Source of the DNA: Candidatus Parvarchaeota archaeon
GTDB taxonomy: Archaea > Nanobdellota > Nanobdellia > Pacearchaeales > GW2011-AR1
DNA: 10,163 nt
Assembly (NCBI GenBank): GCA_004195435.1
Contig: PSPM01000022.1
Coordinates: 1 to 10,163 of the forward strand
Reading direction: 5' to 3'
The translations under genes were made by a program, and so were the position numbers. The notes under the pieces are model-generated. The model did not search any database. It was not told where the DNA came from and worked only from the letters and a program-made list of their open reading frames with translations. Positions 1-5,711 of the stretch are shown here, piece after piece. Within the stretch, counting starts at the first letter, position 1; each line of letters begins with the position of its first letter.

Positions 1-1075
1 TAATAACTAACTTAGCATTGTTCTTAAATACAAGATTTTTAAGAGAAGAAAAAAATCTCTTATCTAATAATTCAATCATCTTTACTTTCTCCAAAGGTTT
101 ATTATCATGGCCAGGAAGATCTGTTTCTTTTATGTGGATAAAAAAATAATCTTTTTTATGTAAATTCTTTTTTACCATCTTTAAAGAATATTTTATTGCT
201 TTTTTTAAACCAGAATAAAGATTTGCATAAATATCAATTCCTTTCATTTTTGGATAGGCAAATTTATGAATTTCCATTTTTGATGATTCTGCAATCCCTA
301 TTTCAAGAGGATTATAGACTGAAGCCATCCATTTCCCTTTTAATTTTTTAAGTTTGGTGGGAACATTTCCACAATCTCTGCAAAGTAAAAAATTAGCGGA
401 ATAAAGGCCTTTTCTAGCTCTAGAAATGTTTAATGGGTGGGAATCTAAAACTTTATGAGCTTGCCTAGCAAAATTATTAAGTAAATCGGCCGTAAGTTTG
501 GAATCTTCTTCTTCATCAAGGGGCCTAGAATCTTTTATTTTATTAGAAGATTCAGTTAAAGCAATTCCAGATCCATAATCTGGATCTAAATAAGTAATAT
601 TATCCGAAAATCCCCCTCTAAAAACAAGGACTCCTCTATGTTGGACAGTTGAATAAAATTCAAATTCGAAAGGCAATTTTACATTATCATTTATTGCCTT
701 AGCTAAAATTTGAGATTCTTTGGTTGATAAAGTTCTTCCAGCCCTTCTATCCAATATATTTTTACTCTTCAAATCCTCTATTGTTGCAAAATTTGTTCTA
801 AAAGCTAGATCTCCTTTTTTTAACTTTATTCCTGCCCCTTGCGCTTCTAAAACTCCTCTTGAAACAGATCCAGGATCATAGCCTAATAATGAAACAATCG
901 CGCTTGAAGACTGAGGTATGACTCCTTCTTTCACAGTATAGCAATAATCAATTTTGCTTTTATTGGCAATCTCATCTAAGTGGGGAGTTTTAGCCGCCTG
1001 CAAGGGAGTTATTTGTCCCAAAATTTGACATGGTTGATCAGAGACACCATCCAGAATAATAAATATTCCTTTCAT
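1..1075 (-). CDS. apgM: 2,3-bisphosphoglycerate-independent phosphoglycerate mutase, archaeal type (partial, 3' end outside window)
   Basis: It interconverts 3- and 2-phosphoglycerate in glycolysis/gluconeogenesis in the cytoplasm. 358 codons are visible on the minus strand from ATG 1075-1073 and remain open at base 1. The N-terminus MKGIFIILDGVSDQP followed by PLQAAKTPHLDEIA is the alkaline-phosphatase-superfamily start of the archaeal ApgM family, with the metal-binding Asp in LDG (D9). The nucleophile region reads IPQSSSAIVSLLGYDP (residues 53-68), with S56 at the expected catalytic serine. KETDLPGHD (316-324) is the second metal-binding segment. The protein is cut just before the expected TADHS-type metal motif, so roughly the last 40-50 residues are missing. 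The usual GSD around the catalytic serine is QSS here. A TATA-like box lies 26 bases upstream, so the mRNA is probably leaderless. Family assignment is firm; activity cannot be judged from a fragment. Confidence 0.93.
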   Translation of the reverse strand, partial: MKGIFIILDGVSDQPCQILGQITPLQAAKTPHLDEIANKSKIDYCYTVKEGVIPQSSSAIVSLLGYDPGSVSRGVLEAQGAGIKLKKGDLAFRTNFATIEDLKSKNILDRRAGRTLSTKESQILAKAINDNVKLPFEFEFYSTVQHRGVLVFRGGFSDNITYLDPDYGSGIALTESSNKIKDSRPLDEEEDSKLTADLLNNFARQAHKVLDSHPLNISRARKGLYSANFLLCRDCGNVPTKLKKLKGKWMASVYNPLEIGIAESSKMEIHKFAYPKMKGIDIYANLYSGLKKAIKYSLKMVKKNLHKKDYFFIHIKETDLPGHDNKPLEKVKMIELLDKRFFSSLKNLVFKNNAKLVI

Positions 1076-1096
1076 CTATTAGAAAGACACAAGAAA

Positions 1097-1105
1097 GTTA
1101 TAAAG
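1097..1105 (-). promoter_or_regulatory. TATA-like box for apgM
   Basis: On the minus strand this reads CTTTATAAC. Its centre is about 26 bases upstream of the apgM ATG, so transcription should begin at or next to the start codon (leaderless mRNA). Confidence 0.6.
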
Positions 1106-1177
1106 ATTGTTAGGATTCAACTGATAAATACTCTAAAGTTACGAAATATTTATACTTTTTATTAGGTACACCCTTAC

Positions 1178-1185
1178 CTTTAAAA
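1178..1185 (+). promoter_or_regulatory. TATA-like box for ftsY
   Basis: CTTTAAAA is centred about 26 bases before the ftsY ATG at 1208, predicting a leaderless transcript. A second candidate, ATTTATAC near 1148-1155 preceded by CGAAA, would instead give a leader of about 30 bases. The first fits the spacing seen at the other genes of the window. The 1076-1207 spacer holds no gene that I can see. Confidence 0.55.
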
Positions 1186-1207
1186 CCTTCAAATTCATCA
1201 TAAAATT

Positions 1208-2203
1208 ATGTTTAAATCGCTAAAAAATAAACTAAAATCGTGGATAAAGAAAGAAGAAGAAGAAATAGAGGAAACTCTCGATGGAAAAAAAGAGCTAGAA
1301 GAAAAACCTAAAGAAAAAAAGAAAAAAGAAAAAAATGTTGAAAAAAAGGGATTCTTTAAAAAAATAAATTTGAAAATAAACACCACAACTTTAACTCAAG
1401 AAAAATTTGATGAAATTTTTAATAATGTTGCGCTGTCTGTGGTAGATAAAATTAAGGAAAATTTAATCGAAGATCTTGTAGGAATTCCGGTGAAAAAAGG
1501 AGAAATAGAAAAAATACTTAACGAAAGCTTAAAAGATTCCATATCCGGCGTGTTGAAAGAACCTCCGAACTTAATAGAAGAAATAAAGAAAAAAGAAGGA
1601 ACTTATGTAATAATTATCTTTGGAATAAATGGAGCTGGAAAAACAACTTCAATTGCTAAACTAGCTCACAAATTAAAAAAGGAAAAAATTTCTTGCGTTT
1701 TGGGAGCGGGAGACACATTCAGAGCAGCTTCAATTGAACAATTAGAAATACATGGAGAAAAATTAAAGATTCCAGTAATCAAGCAAGATTATAATTCAGA
1801 TCCTGCAGCAGTGGCATTTGATACTAGAAAATTCGCTGAAAAAAACAAAATAAAATGTGCAATAATTGACACTGCAGGAAGAATGTATACTAAAGAAAAT
1901 TTAATAAAACAAATGGCGAAAATAATCAGAATATCCCAACCAGATCTCAAAATATTCGTTGGAGAAAGTATAACTGGAAATGACGCAACAGAGCAAGCAA
2001 AAACCTTTGACGAATCAATTGGGATAGATGGGATAATCTTAACAAAGGCAGATGTTGATGAAAAAGCCGGAACAATTTTATCAGTATCTCATGTAACCGG
2101 AAAACCAATTTATTTCTTAGGAACCGGACAGAATTATCAAGATTTGGAAGATTTCAAAAAAGAAGATATACTAAAAAAATTGGATTTAGATTCAGAAAAC
2201 TAA
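1208..2203 (+). CDS. ftsY: Signal recognition particle receptor FtsY (SRP GTPase)
   Basis: It is the membrane-associated receptor that docks the SRP54-ribosome complex and delivers nascent membrane and secreted proteins to the translocon, with reciprocal GTP hydrolysis. The 331-residue protein begins with a basic amphipathic stretch (1-15) and a highly charged Glu/Lys segment (about 15-50), the usual variable A-region contacting the membrane. The N domain spans about 60-125. The G domain carries G1 GINGAGKT (139-146), DTFRAASIEQL (169-179), G3 DTAGR (221-225), VGESITGNDA (251-260), G4 TKAD (279-282) and the closing loop LGTGQNYQDL (304-313). All GTPase motifs are intact. The gene lies directly upstream of srp54 on the same strand, but each has its own TATA-like box. 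Many archaea pair ftsY with prefoldin alpha, and no such gene is adjacent here. Confidence 0.97.
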   Translation: MFKSLKNKLKSWIKKEEEEIEETLDGKKELEEKPKEKKKKEKNVEKKGFFKKINLKINTTTLTQEKFDEIFNNVALSVVDKIKENLIEDLVGIPVKKGEIEKILNESLKDSISGVLKEPPNLIEEIKKKEGTYVIIIFGINGAGKTTSIAKLAHKLKKEKISCVLGAGDTFRAASIEQLEIHGEKLKIPVIKQDYNSDPAAVAFDTRKFAEKNKIKCAIIDTAGRMYTKENLIKQMAKIIRISQPDLKIFVGESITGNDATEQAKTFDESIGIDGIILTKADVDEKAGTILSVSHVTGKPIYFLGTGQNYQDLEDFKKEDILKKLDLDSEN

Positions 2204-2206
2204 GAT

Positions 2207-2241
2207 TTTCTTTTACGTTTAGTTTTCCCTTTAGGGAAACT
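2207..2241 (+). terminator. T-rich tract plus hairpin between ftsY and srp54
   Basis: After the ftsY stop come T-runs (TTTTCTTTTA) and an imperfect hairpin: AGTTTTCCC (2221-2229), loop TTTA, GGGAAACT (2234-2241), with one bulged T. T-rich tracts terminate archaeal transcription, so this may end ftsY mRNA. The right arm also runs into the srp54 TATA box, so an operator role is equally possible. Confidence 0.35.
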
Positions 2242-2248
2242 TTATTAA
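2240..2248 (+). promoter_or_regulatory. TATA-like box for srp54-bud32
   Basis: CTTTATTAA is preceded by an A-rich GGGAAA (possible BRE) and centred about 27 bases before the srp54 ATG at 2271, implying a leaderless mRNA. It should drive srp54 and the overlapping bud32. Confidence 0.55.
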
Positions 2249-2270
2249 CTAATCTCTTCCTTCGATTTTT

Positions 2271-3629
2271 ATGTTAGGTAAATTATCCGCGACATTGAAA
2301 AAAACGACAGATAAGATAGCGAACGCCATATTCTTAGACAAAAAGTTGGTCGATTCCATAATAAAAGATTTACAAAGAGCCTTAATTGAAGCAGATGTTA
2401 ATGTTCAATTAGTGCTTGAAATAACTAAAAAAATAAAAAAGGCGGCTTTGGATGAAAGAATAAAAGAAATCGAGAAAAAAGAGCATATAATAAAATTATT
2501 ACATGATGAATTGATAAAGATTCTAGGTGAAACGCGTGAAGTAAAATTAAAAAAGAAAAATAAATTTTTAATGCTAGGACTTTACGGAGCAGGAAAAACA
2601 ACTACAATTTCTAAATTAGCATTATATTATTCGAAAAGAGGGAAAAAAGTTTGTACAGTTGGATTAGACGTACATCGTCCAGCAGCCTCTGAGCAATTGA
2701 AACAACTTTCCGAAAAACTAAATATTATTTCATTTATTGATCCAGAAGAAAAAGATCCGTTAAAAATATGGGAGAAAAATAAGAAGGAAATTGAAAAATA
2801 TGACCTGATACTTATAGACACTGCAGGAAGGGATGCTTTAGATAAAGAATTGGTAAAAGAAATAAGTTTAATTTCTAAAAAAGTAAAACCTACAGAAACT
2901 TTCCTTATTATTCCAGCAGATATTGGACAAACAGCAAAAAAACAAACACAAACGTTCAAAGAAGCAGTTAATATAACCGGAGTCATAATAACCAGAATGG
3001 ATTCATCTGCAAAAGCAGGTGGTGCTTTAACAGCTTGTTATGAATCAAAAGTCCCAGTAATCTTTATTGGTACTGGAGAAAAAGCATCTGATCTAGAACA
3101 TTTTAATCCGGAATCTTTTCTTTCTAGACTATTGGGGATGGGGGATTTAGAATCTTTGATGGAGAAAATAACTTCTGTTGTAGATCAAAAAGAAATTGAA
3201 AAAACTCAAAAGAGAATGGAGGAAGGAAAATTAACATTAAGAGATGTTCAAACTCAACTTGAGTCTATAGAATCAATTGGTTCAATGGATAAAATTCTGG
3301 GAATGATTCCTGGTCTGAAAAAAGAAAAAATTCCGGATAAAGCATTAGCAACTCAAAAAGAAAAAATAAAAATCTGGAAAAATGCTATAAACTCTATGAC
3401 AGAAGAAGAAATTGAAAATCCAGAAATTCTTGAAAAACAAACTTCTAGAATGCAAAGAATAGCAAAAGGAGCAGGATGTAAAATAACTGACATAAGATCT
3501 TTAATAAAACAATACAAAATGTTAAAAGAACTTACAAAATCACAATCTGCTATGGCTGGAGGAGAATTAGATCAGAAAACAATGATGAAATTGGCAAGAA
3601 AGTTGGGGAAAAAGAAATTCAAGATATAA
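2271..3629 (+). CDS. srp54: Signal recognition particle 54 kDa protein (SRP54/Ffh)
   Basis: It binds signal sequences on ribosomes and 7S RNA, then docks with FtsY. The 452-residue protein is of normal archaeal length. The N domain (1-90) is followed by the G domain with G1 GLYGAGKT (103-110), DVHRPAASEQL (133-143), G3 DTAGR (183-187), IGQTAKKQ (218-225), a G4 reading TRMD (241-244) where most family members have TKxD, AKAGGAL (247-253) and IGTGE (266-270). The M domain (about 300-452) contains GSMDKILGMIPG (337-348), the 7S-RNA-binding SRMQRIAKGAG (392-402) and a Met-rich tail. The stop TAA shares its last A with the ATG of bud32, suggesting co-transcription and coupled translation. Assignment is secure; the Lys-to-Arg change in G4 is the one oddity. 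Confidence 0.97.
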   Translation: MLGKLSATLKKTTDKIANAIFLDKKLVDSIIKDLQRALIEADVNVQLVLEITKKIKKAALDERIKEIEKKEHIIKLLHDELIKILGETREVKLKKKNKFLMLGLYGAGKTTTISKLALYYSKRGKKVCTVGLDVHRPAASEQLKQLSEKLNIISFIDPEEKDPLKIWEKNKKEIEKYDLILIDTAGRDALDKELVKEISLISKKVKPTETFLIIPADIGQTAKKQTQTFKEAVNITGVIITRMDSSAKAGGALTACYESKVPVIFIGTGEKASDLEHFNPESFLSRLLGMGDLESLMEKITSVVDQKEIEKTQKRMEEGKLTLRDVQTQLESIESIGSMDKILGMIPGLKKEKIPDKALATQKEKIKIWKNAINSMTEEEIENPEILEKQTSRMQRIAKGAGCKITDIRSLIKQYKMLKELTKSQSAMAGGELDQKTMMKLARKLGKKKFKI

Positions 3630-4228
3630 TGGAAAAAATTATTGCACGCGGCGCTGAAGCAATTATAATAAAATCTGGAAAGAATATAATAAAAAAAAGA
3701 ATAGAAAAAGGTTACAGAGAACCTAGCTTAGATGAAAAAATAAGAAAAAGAAGAAATAGGAAAGAAACAAAACTTCTTGAAAAAGCTAATAAGATTATCC
3801 CAACACCAGAAGTAATAGAATCATCTGAGAGAGAAAAAGAAATAAAAATGAGTTTTATTTCTGGAAAAAGATTATCTGAAAGTCTTGATAATCTAAAGGA
3901 AAAAGAAAAAATTTGTGAAAAAATTGGAGAAAATATAGCAAAGCTACATGATAACGGAATAATTCATGGGGACTTAACAACCTCGAATATGCTTTGGAAA
4001 AAAGATAAAGTATTCTTCATAGATTTTGGATTAGGCTTTCAATCAGAAAAAATTGAAGACAAAGCGGTAGACATTCATTTAATAAAGCAAGCTCTAGAAG
4101 CAAAACATTCAGAAAATTACAAAAAGCTTTTTCTTTCTGTATTAAAAGGCTATTCAAAATCAGAAAAAAACAAAGAAGTTTTAGAAAGATTGAAAAAAGT
4201 AGAAAAACGTGGAAGATATAAACATTAA
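3629..4228 (+). CDS. bud32: KEOPS complex kinase/ATPase Bud32 (stand-alone)
   Basis: It is the small atypical kinase/ATPase of the KEOPS complex, which supports Kae1 in making the t6A modification at position 37 of ANN-decoding tRNAs. The 199 residues match Bud32 throughout: RGAEA (7-11) in place of a full glycine loop, YREPSLDEKIRKRR (29-42), catalytic loop HGDLTTSN (113-120) with D115 and N120, metal loop DFGLG (132-136), EDKAVD (143-148) and the characteristic C-terminal RGRYK (194-198). The start overlaps the srp54 stop by one base (TAATG) and has no obvious Shine-Dalgarno sequence. In many archaea Bud32 is fused or adjacent to Kae1. Here it is separate and linked to srp54, and no kae1 is visible in the window. 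Confidence 0.96.
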   Translation: MEKIIARGAEAIIIKSGKNIIKKRIEKGYREPSLDEKIRKRRNRKETKLLEKANKIIPTPEVIESSEREKEIKMSFISGKRLSESLDNLKEKEKICEKIGENIAKLHDNGIIHGDLTTSNMLWKKDKVFFIDFGLGFQSEKIEDKAVDIHLIKQALEAKHSENYKKLFLSVLKGYSKSEKNKEVLERLKKVEKRGRYKH

Positions 4229-4229
4229 G

Positions 4230-4238
4230 CTTATAAAT
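4230..4238 (+). promoter_or_regulatory. TATA-like box for tRNA-Gln
   Basis: CTTATAAAT begins just after the bud32 stop. Its centre is about 27 bases before the mature 5' end of the tRNA, so transcription would start at or near the tRNA. Confidence 0.5.
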
Positions 4239-4260
4239 TCCATTTCTTTCGTGAAAGCAT

Positions 4261-4333
4261 AGCCCCATAGTCTAGTGGTCAAGGATGTCGGGTTTTGGGC
4301 CCGGAGACCCCGGTTCGAATCCGGGTGGGGCTA
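4261..4333 (+). tRNA. tRNA-Gln (anticodon TTG)
   Basis: A full cloverleaf can be drawn. The acceptor stem is AGCCCCA (4261-4267) with TGGGGCT (4326-4332), discriminator A4333. The D stem starts at 4270. The anticodon stem TCGGG/CCCGG (4288-4292, 4300-4304) closes loop TTTTGGG with anticodon TTG at 4295-4297. The T stem CCCGG/CCGGG flanks TTCGAAT (4314-4320). It decodes CAA, and CAG by wobble. The A1-U72 acceptor pair is usual for archaeal tRNA-Gln, which is normally charged with Glu and amidated by GatDE. There is no intron and no encoded CCA. A TGG (Pro) reading was excluded because it breaks the anticodon stem. Confidence 0.95.
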
Positions 4334-4340
4334 TAAAAAG

Positions 4341-4350
4341 ATTTTTAAAA
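4341..4350 (+). promoter_or_regulatory. TATA-like box for the uS15-like gene
   Basis: ATTTTTAAAA is centred about 25 bases before ATG 4371 and lies immediately after the tRNA-Gln 3' end. An intact promoter and start precede the broken reading frame. Confidence 0.45.
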
Positions 4351-4370
4351 CCACTTTAGATAAGAAATAC

Positions 4371-4675
4371 ATGGAAAAACAAGAAACAGTTGGAAAATTG
4401 AAAGTAGCGGATATTGACAAAAAGGTAGTTGAACTTTCAAAAGAAGGAAATTCAAGTGAAAAAATAGGATTAATTCATATGGGAAAAAAATAGAAAAAAT
4501 CTTAAAGGCGAATAATTTGGAAGCCAATAGTGAATTTCATAATATTCAGAGAAAAACTGAAAAATTGAAGAAACATTTTGAAAGAAATAAACATGATTAT
4601 TCTTCTAAAAAATCATTAATAAAAAATACTGGAAGAGTTAATAGATTAAAGAAAATGCTTTATCCGGTTAAATAA
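4371..4675 (+). pseudogene. rps15: Ribosomal protein uS15-like gene interrupted by a -1 frame change (pseudogene or programmed frameshift)
   Basis: Frame one (4371-4493, 40 residues) ends ELSKEGNSSEKIGLIHMGKK then TAG. The continuation lies one base back, from 4490 to TAA 4673-4675 (61 residues, IEKILKANNL...), and has no start codon of its own. Joined, the two give a 101-residue protein matching archaeal uS15: KEGxSxxKIGLI, then GKKIxKILKxNNL, then LKKHFERNKHDYSSKKSL with the S15 rRNA-binding pattern H69/D76/S79. uS15 binds 16S rRNA helices and nucleates assembly of the small-subunit platform. About 12-14 residues normally found between IGLI and GKKI (LRDxYGIPxVK...) are absent, as is the basic N-terminal extension. 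The junction A-run 4484-4490 is a perfect A AAA AAA heptamer in phase. It may be a decayed paralogue, a -1 frameshifted gene or a sequencing error. The family call is good; functional state is open. Confidence 0.72.
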
Positions 4676-4684
4676 ACTAGAAAT

Positions 4685-4693
4685 CTTTAAAAA
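4685..4693 (+). promoter_or_regulatory. TATA-like box for the eS27-aIF2a-nop10 cluster
   Basis: CTTTAAAAA is centred at 4689, 26 bases before ATG 4715. This favours 4715 (or 4718) over the upstream in-frame ATG 4703 as the eS27 start. Confidence 0.5.
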
Positions 4694-4714
4694 TTATATT
4701 CAATGAAGATACTA

Positions 4715-4882
4715 ATGATGAAGAAAAAATTTTTGAAATTAATTTGTCCGAGATGCAGATTATCACAAATTACTTTTGGAAAAGCATCTACTTGGCTAAA
4801 ATGTGAAAATTGTAACAAATTGTTGATCAAGCCGACTGGTGGGAAAGCGAAAATAAAAGCGAAAATAGAAAAAATAATATGA
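4715..4882 (+). CDS. rps27e: Small-subunit ribosomal protein eS27 (zinc ribbon)
   Basis: A 55-residue protein beginning MMKKKFLKLICPRC. It is an archaeal/eukaryotic small-subunit protein with a zinc ribbon: Cys pairs CPRC (C11, C14) and CENC (C30, C33) with 15 residues between them. It continues with the family hallmarks FGKASTWLKC and KPTGGKAKIKAKI. An in-frame ATG at 4703 would add four residues, and 4718 would remove one. 4715 was chosen because the TATA-like box is 26 bases upstream. The stop TGA overlaps the aIF2-alpha ATG (ATGA), marking an operon with tight coupling. In many archaea eL42 (L44e) precedes eS27; here the uS15-like remnant and a tRNA do. All four zinc ligands are intact, so the call is secure despite the small size. 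Confidence 0.93.
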   Translation: MMKKKFLKLICPRCRLSQITFGKASTWLKCENCNKLLIKPTGGKAKIKAKIEKII

Positions 4883-5577
4883 ATTTTGAAGAAGACGATA
4901 TAGTATTGTGTACCGTAAAAAGAATAGAAAAAACAACAGTTTTTTTAGAAATTGAAGAAAACGGTGAAGGAAGCATGAATTTCTCAGAAGTTTCACCTGG
5001 AAGAATTAGAAATATAAGAGATTTTATCGCACCTAATAAAAAAGTTGTTTGTAAAATATTAAAAATAAGGAAAGGCCATCCTGAATTAAGTTTGCGAAGA
5101 GTAACGACTAAAGAAAAAGAGGAAGTATTAGAAAAACACAAAAAGAAAACAATTCTTAAAAATATATTAAAAACTATCTTGAAAGAAAAAACTGAAAAAG
5201 TAATTGAAGAAATAAAAAAGGATTACGAATTATATGAGTTTCTTGATAACGCCAGAGAAAATCCAGAATTAATAAGAGACTTTGTAAATGATGCAGAAGC
5301 AAAGGAACTAGAAAAAATTCTTAAAGAAAAGAGAGAAAAAGAAAAAGAAGTTAGAAAAATAATTATAATCAAATCAAAATCTTCTTCGGGTATTGAAGAA
5401 ATTAAAGAATTATTAGATAGGAAAGATTCTGAGATTAGTTATTTAGGATCTTCGAAATTTTCAATAACTGTAAAATCAAAAGAATACAAATCTGCTAATT
5501 TAAAAATGGAAAAAATAATTGGGGAAATAAAATCTAAAGCAAAATCATTAAAAATGTTTTTTGAAGTAAAATCATGA
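4879..5577 (+). CDS. eif2a: Translation initiation factor aIF2 subunit alpha
   Basis: It is the alpha subunit of the heterotrimeric GTPase aIF2, which brings initiator Met-tRNA to the small ribosomal subunit. The 232 residues (short for the family, usually about 260-275) show an S1/OB domain (about 5-76: DIVLCTVKRIEKTTVFLEI, SEVSPGRIRNIRDFI, VVCKILKI, ELSLRRV), a helical middle domain (80-155, very Lys/Glu-rich) and an alpha-beta C-terminal domain (158-232), which binds the gamma subunit. The loop SEVSPGRIRNI places S39 where eukaryotic eIF2-alpha has regulatory Ser51. It overlaps eS27 by four bases (ATGA) and nop10 by four bases, with no clear Shine-Dalgarno, so translation is probably coupled. 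The gene order eS27-aIF2a-Nop10 is a classic archaeal cluster and strengthens all three calls. Confidence 0.96.
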   Translation: MNFEEDDIVLCTVKRIEKTTVFLEIEENGEGSMNFSEVSPGRIRNIRDFIAPNKKVVCKILKIRKGHPELSLRRVTTKEKEEVLEKHKKKTILKNILKTILKEKTEKVIEEIKKDYELYEFLDNARENPELIRDFVNDAEAKELEKILKEKREKEKEVRKIIIIKSKSSSGIEEIKELLDRKDSEISYLGSSKFSITVKSKEYKSANLKMEKIIGEIKSKAKSLKMFFEVKS

Positions 5578-5711
5578 AACTTAGAAAATATATTGAAAAA
5601 GGAAAAATTAAATATACTTTAAAAGAAAAAATTGGAAAAATTAAAACAAAAGAGGCGCATTATAAATTTAAAAATATAACTCTTCAAGATTCTATAAATA
5701 AAAATTATTGA
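5574..5711 (+). CDS. nop10: H/ACA RNP protein Nop10, cysteine-free and minimal (45 aa)
   Basis: Nop10 bridges Cbf5 and L7Ae in archaeal H/ACA RNPs, which guide rRNA pseudouridylation. The 45-residue product (MKLRKYIEKGKIKYTLKEK..., ending QDSINKNY) is recognised by the motif YTLKE (14-18) followed by KTKEAHYKFKNITLQD (24-39), aligning with the family's YTLKxxCPxCGxxTKxAHPPRFSPED. Position is strong support: it directly follows aIF2-alpha with an ATGA overlap, as in many archaea. It has no cysteines, so the usual archaeal zinc site is absent. The HPPRFSPxD linker is degenerate and the C-terminal helix short. Its last seven bases overlap the 3' end of the convergent UDG gene. Identity rests on weak similarity plus synteny, and it could be a decaying copy. 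Confidence 0.72.
   Translation: MKLRKYIEKGKIKYTLKEKIGKIKTKEAHYKFKNITLQDSINKNY

Noticed and set aside
980..1165. Plus-strand frame of about 60 codons overlapping the apgM 5' end.
   Set aside because: It is antisense to well-conserved apgM coding sequence and runs through the divergent promoter region.
1198..1386. Minus-strand frame opposite the 5' part of ftsY giving a Phe/Ser-rich peptide.
   Set aside because: It is the antisense image of the Lys/Glu-rich ftsY start, with no family match and no promoter of the type seen elsewhere.
2627..2986. 119-codon minus-strand frame inside srp54.
   Set aside because: It is antisense to conserved G-domain motifs; there is no recognisable domain and no start context.
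4261..4333. Reading the tRNA as tRNA-Pro(TGG).
   Set aside because: Shifting the loop by one base breaks the anticodon stem; the 7-base loop gives TTG (Gln), and A1-U72 fits archaeal tRNA-Gln.
4275..4370. An ATG at 4275 in frame with the uS15-like gene would extend it upstream.
   Set aside because: The extension is the body of tRNA-Gln. A TATA-like box after the tRNA and the family alignment both support ATG 4371.
4796..5141. Minus-strand frames opposite eS27/aIF2-alpha.
   Set aside because: They are low-complexity Phe/Leu/Ser shadows of Lys/Glu-rich genes.
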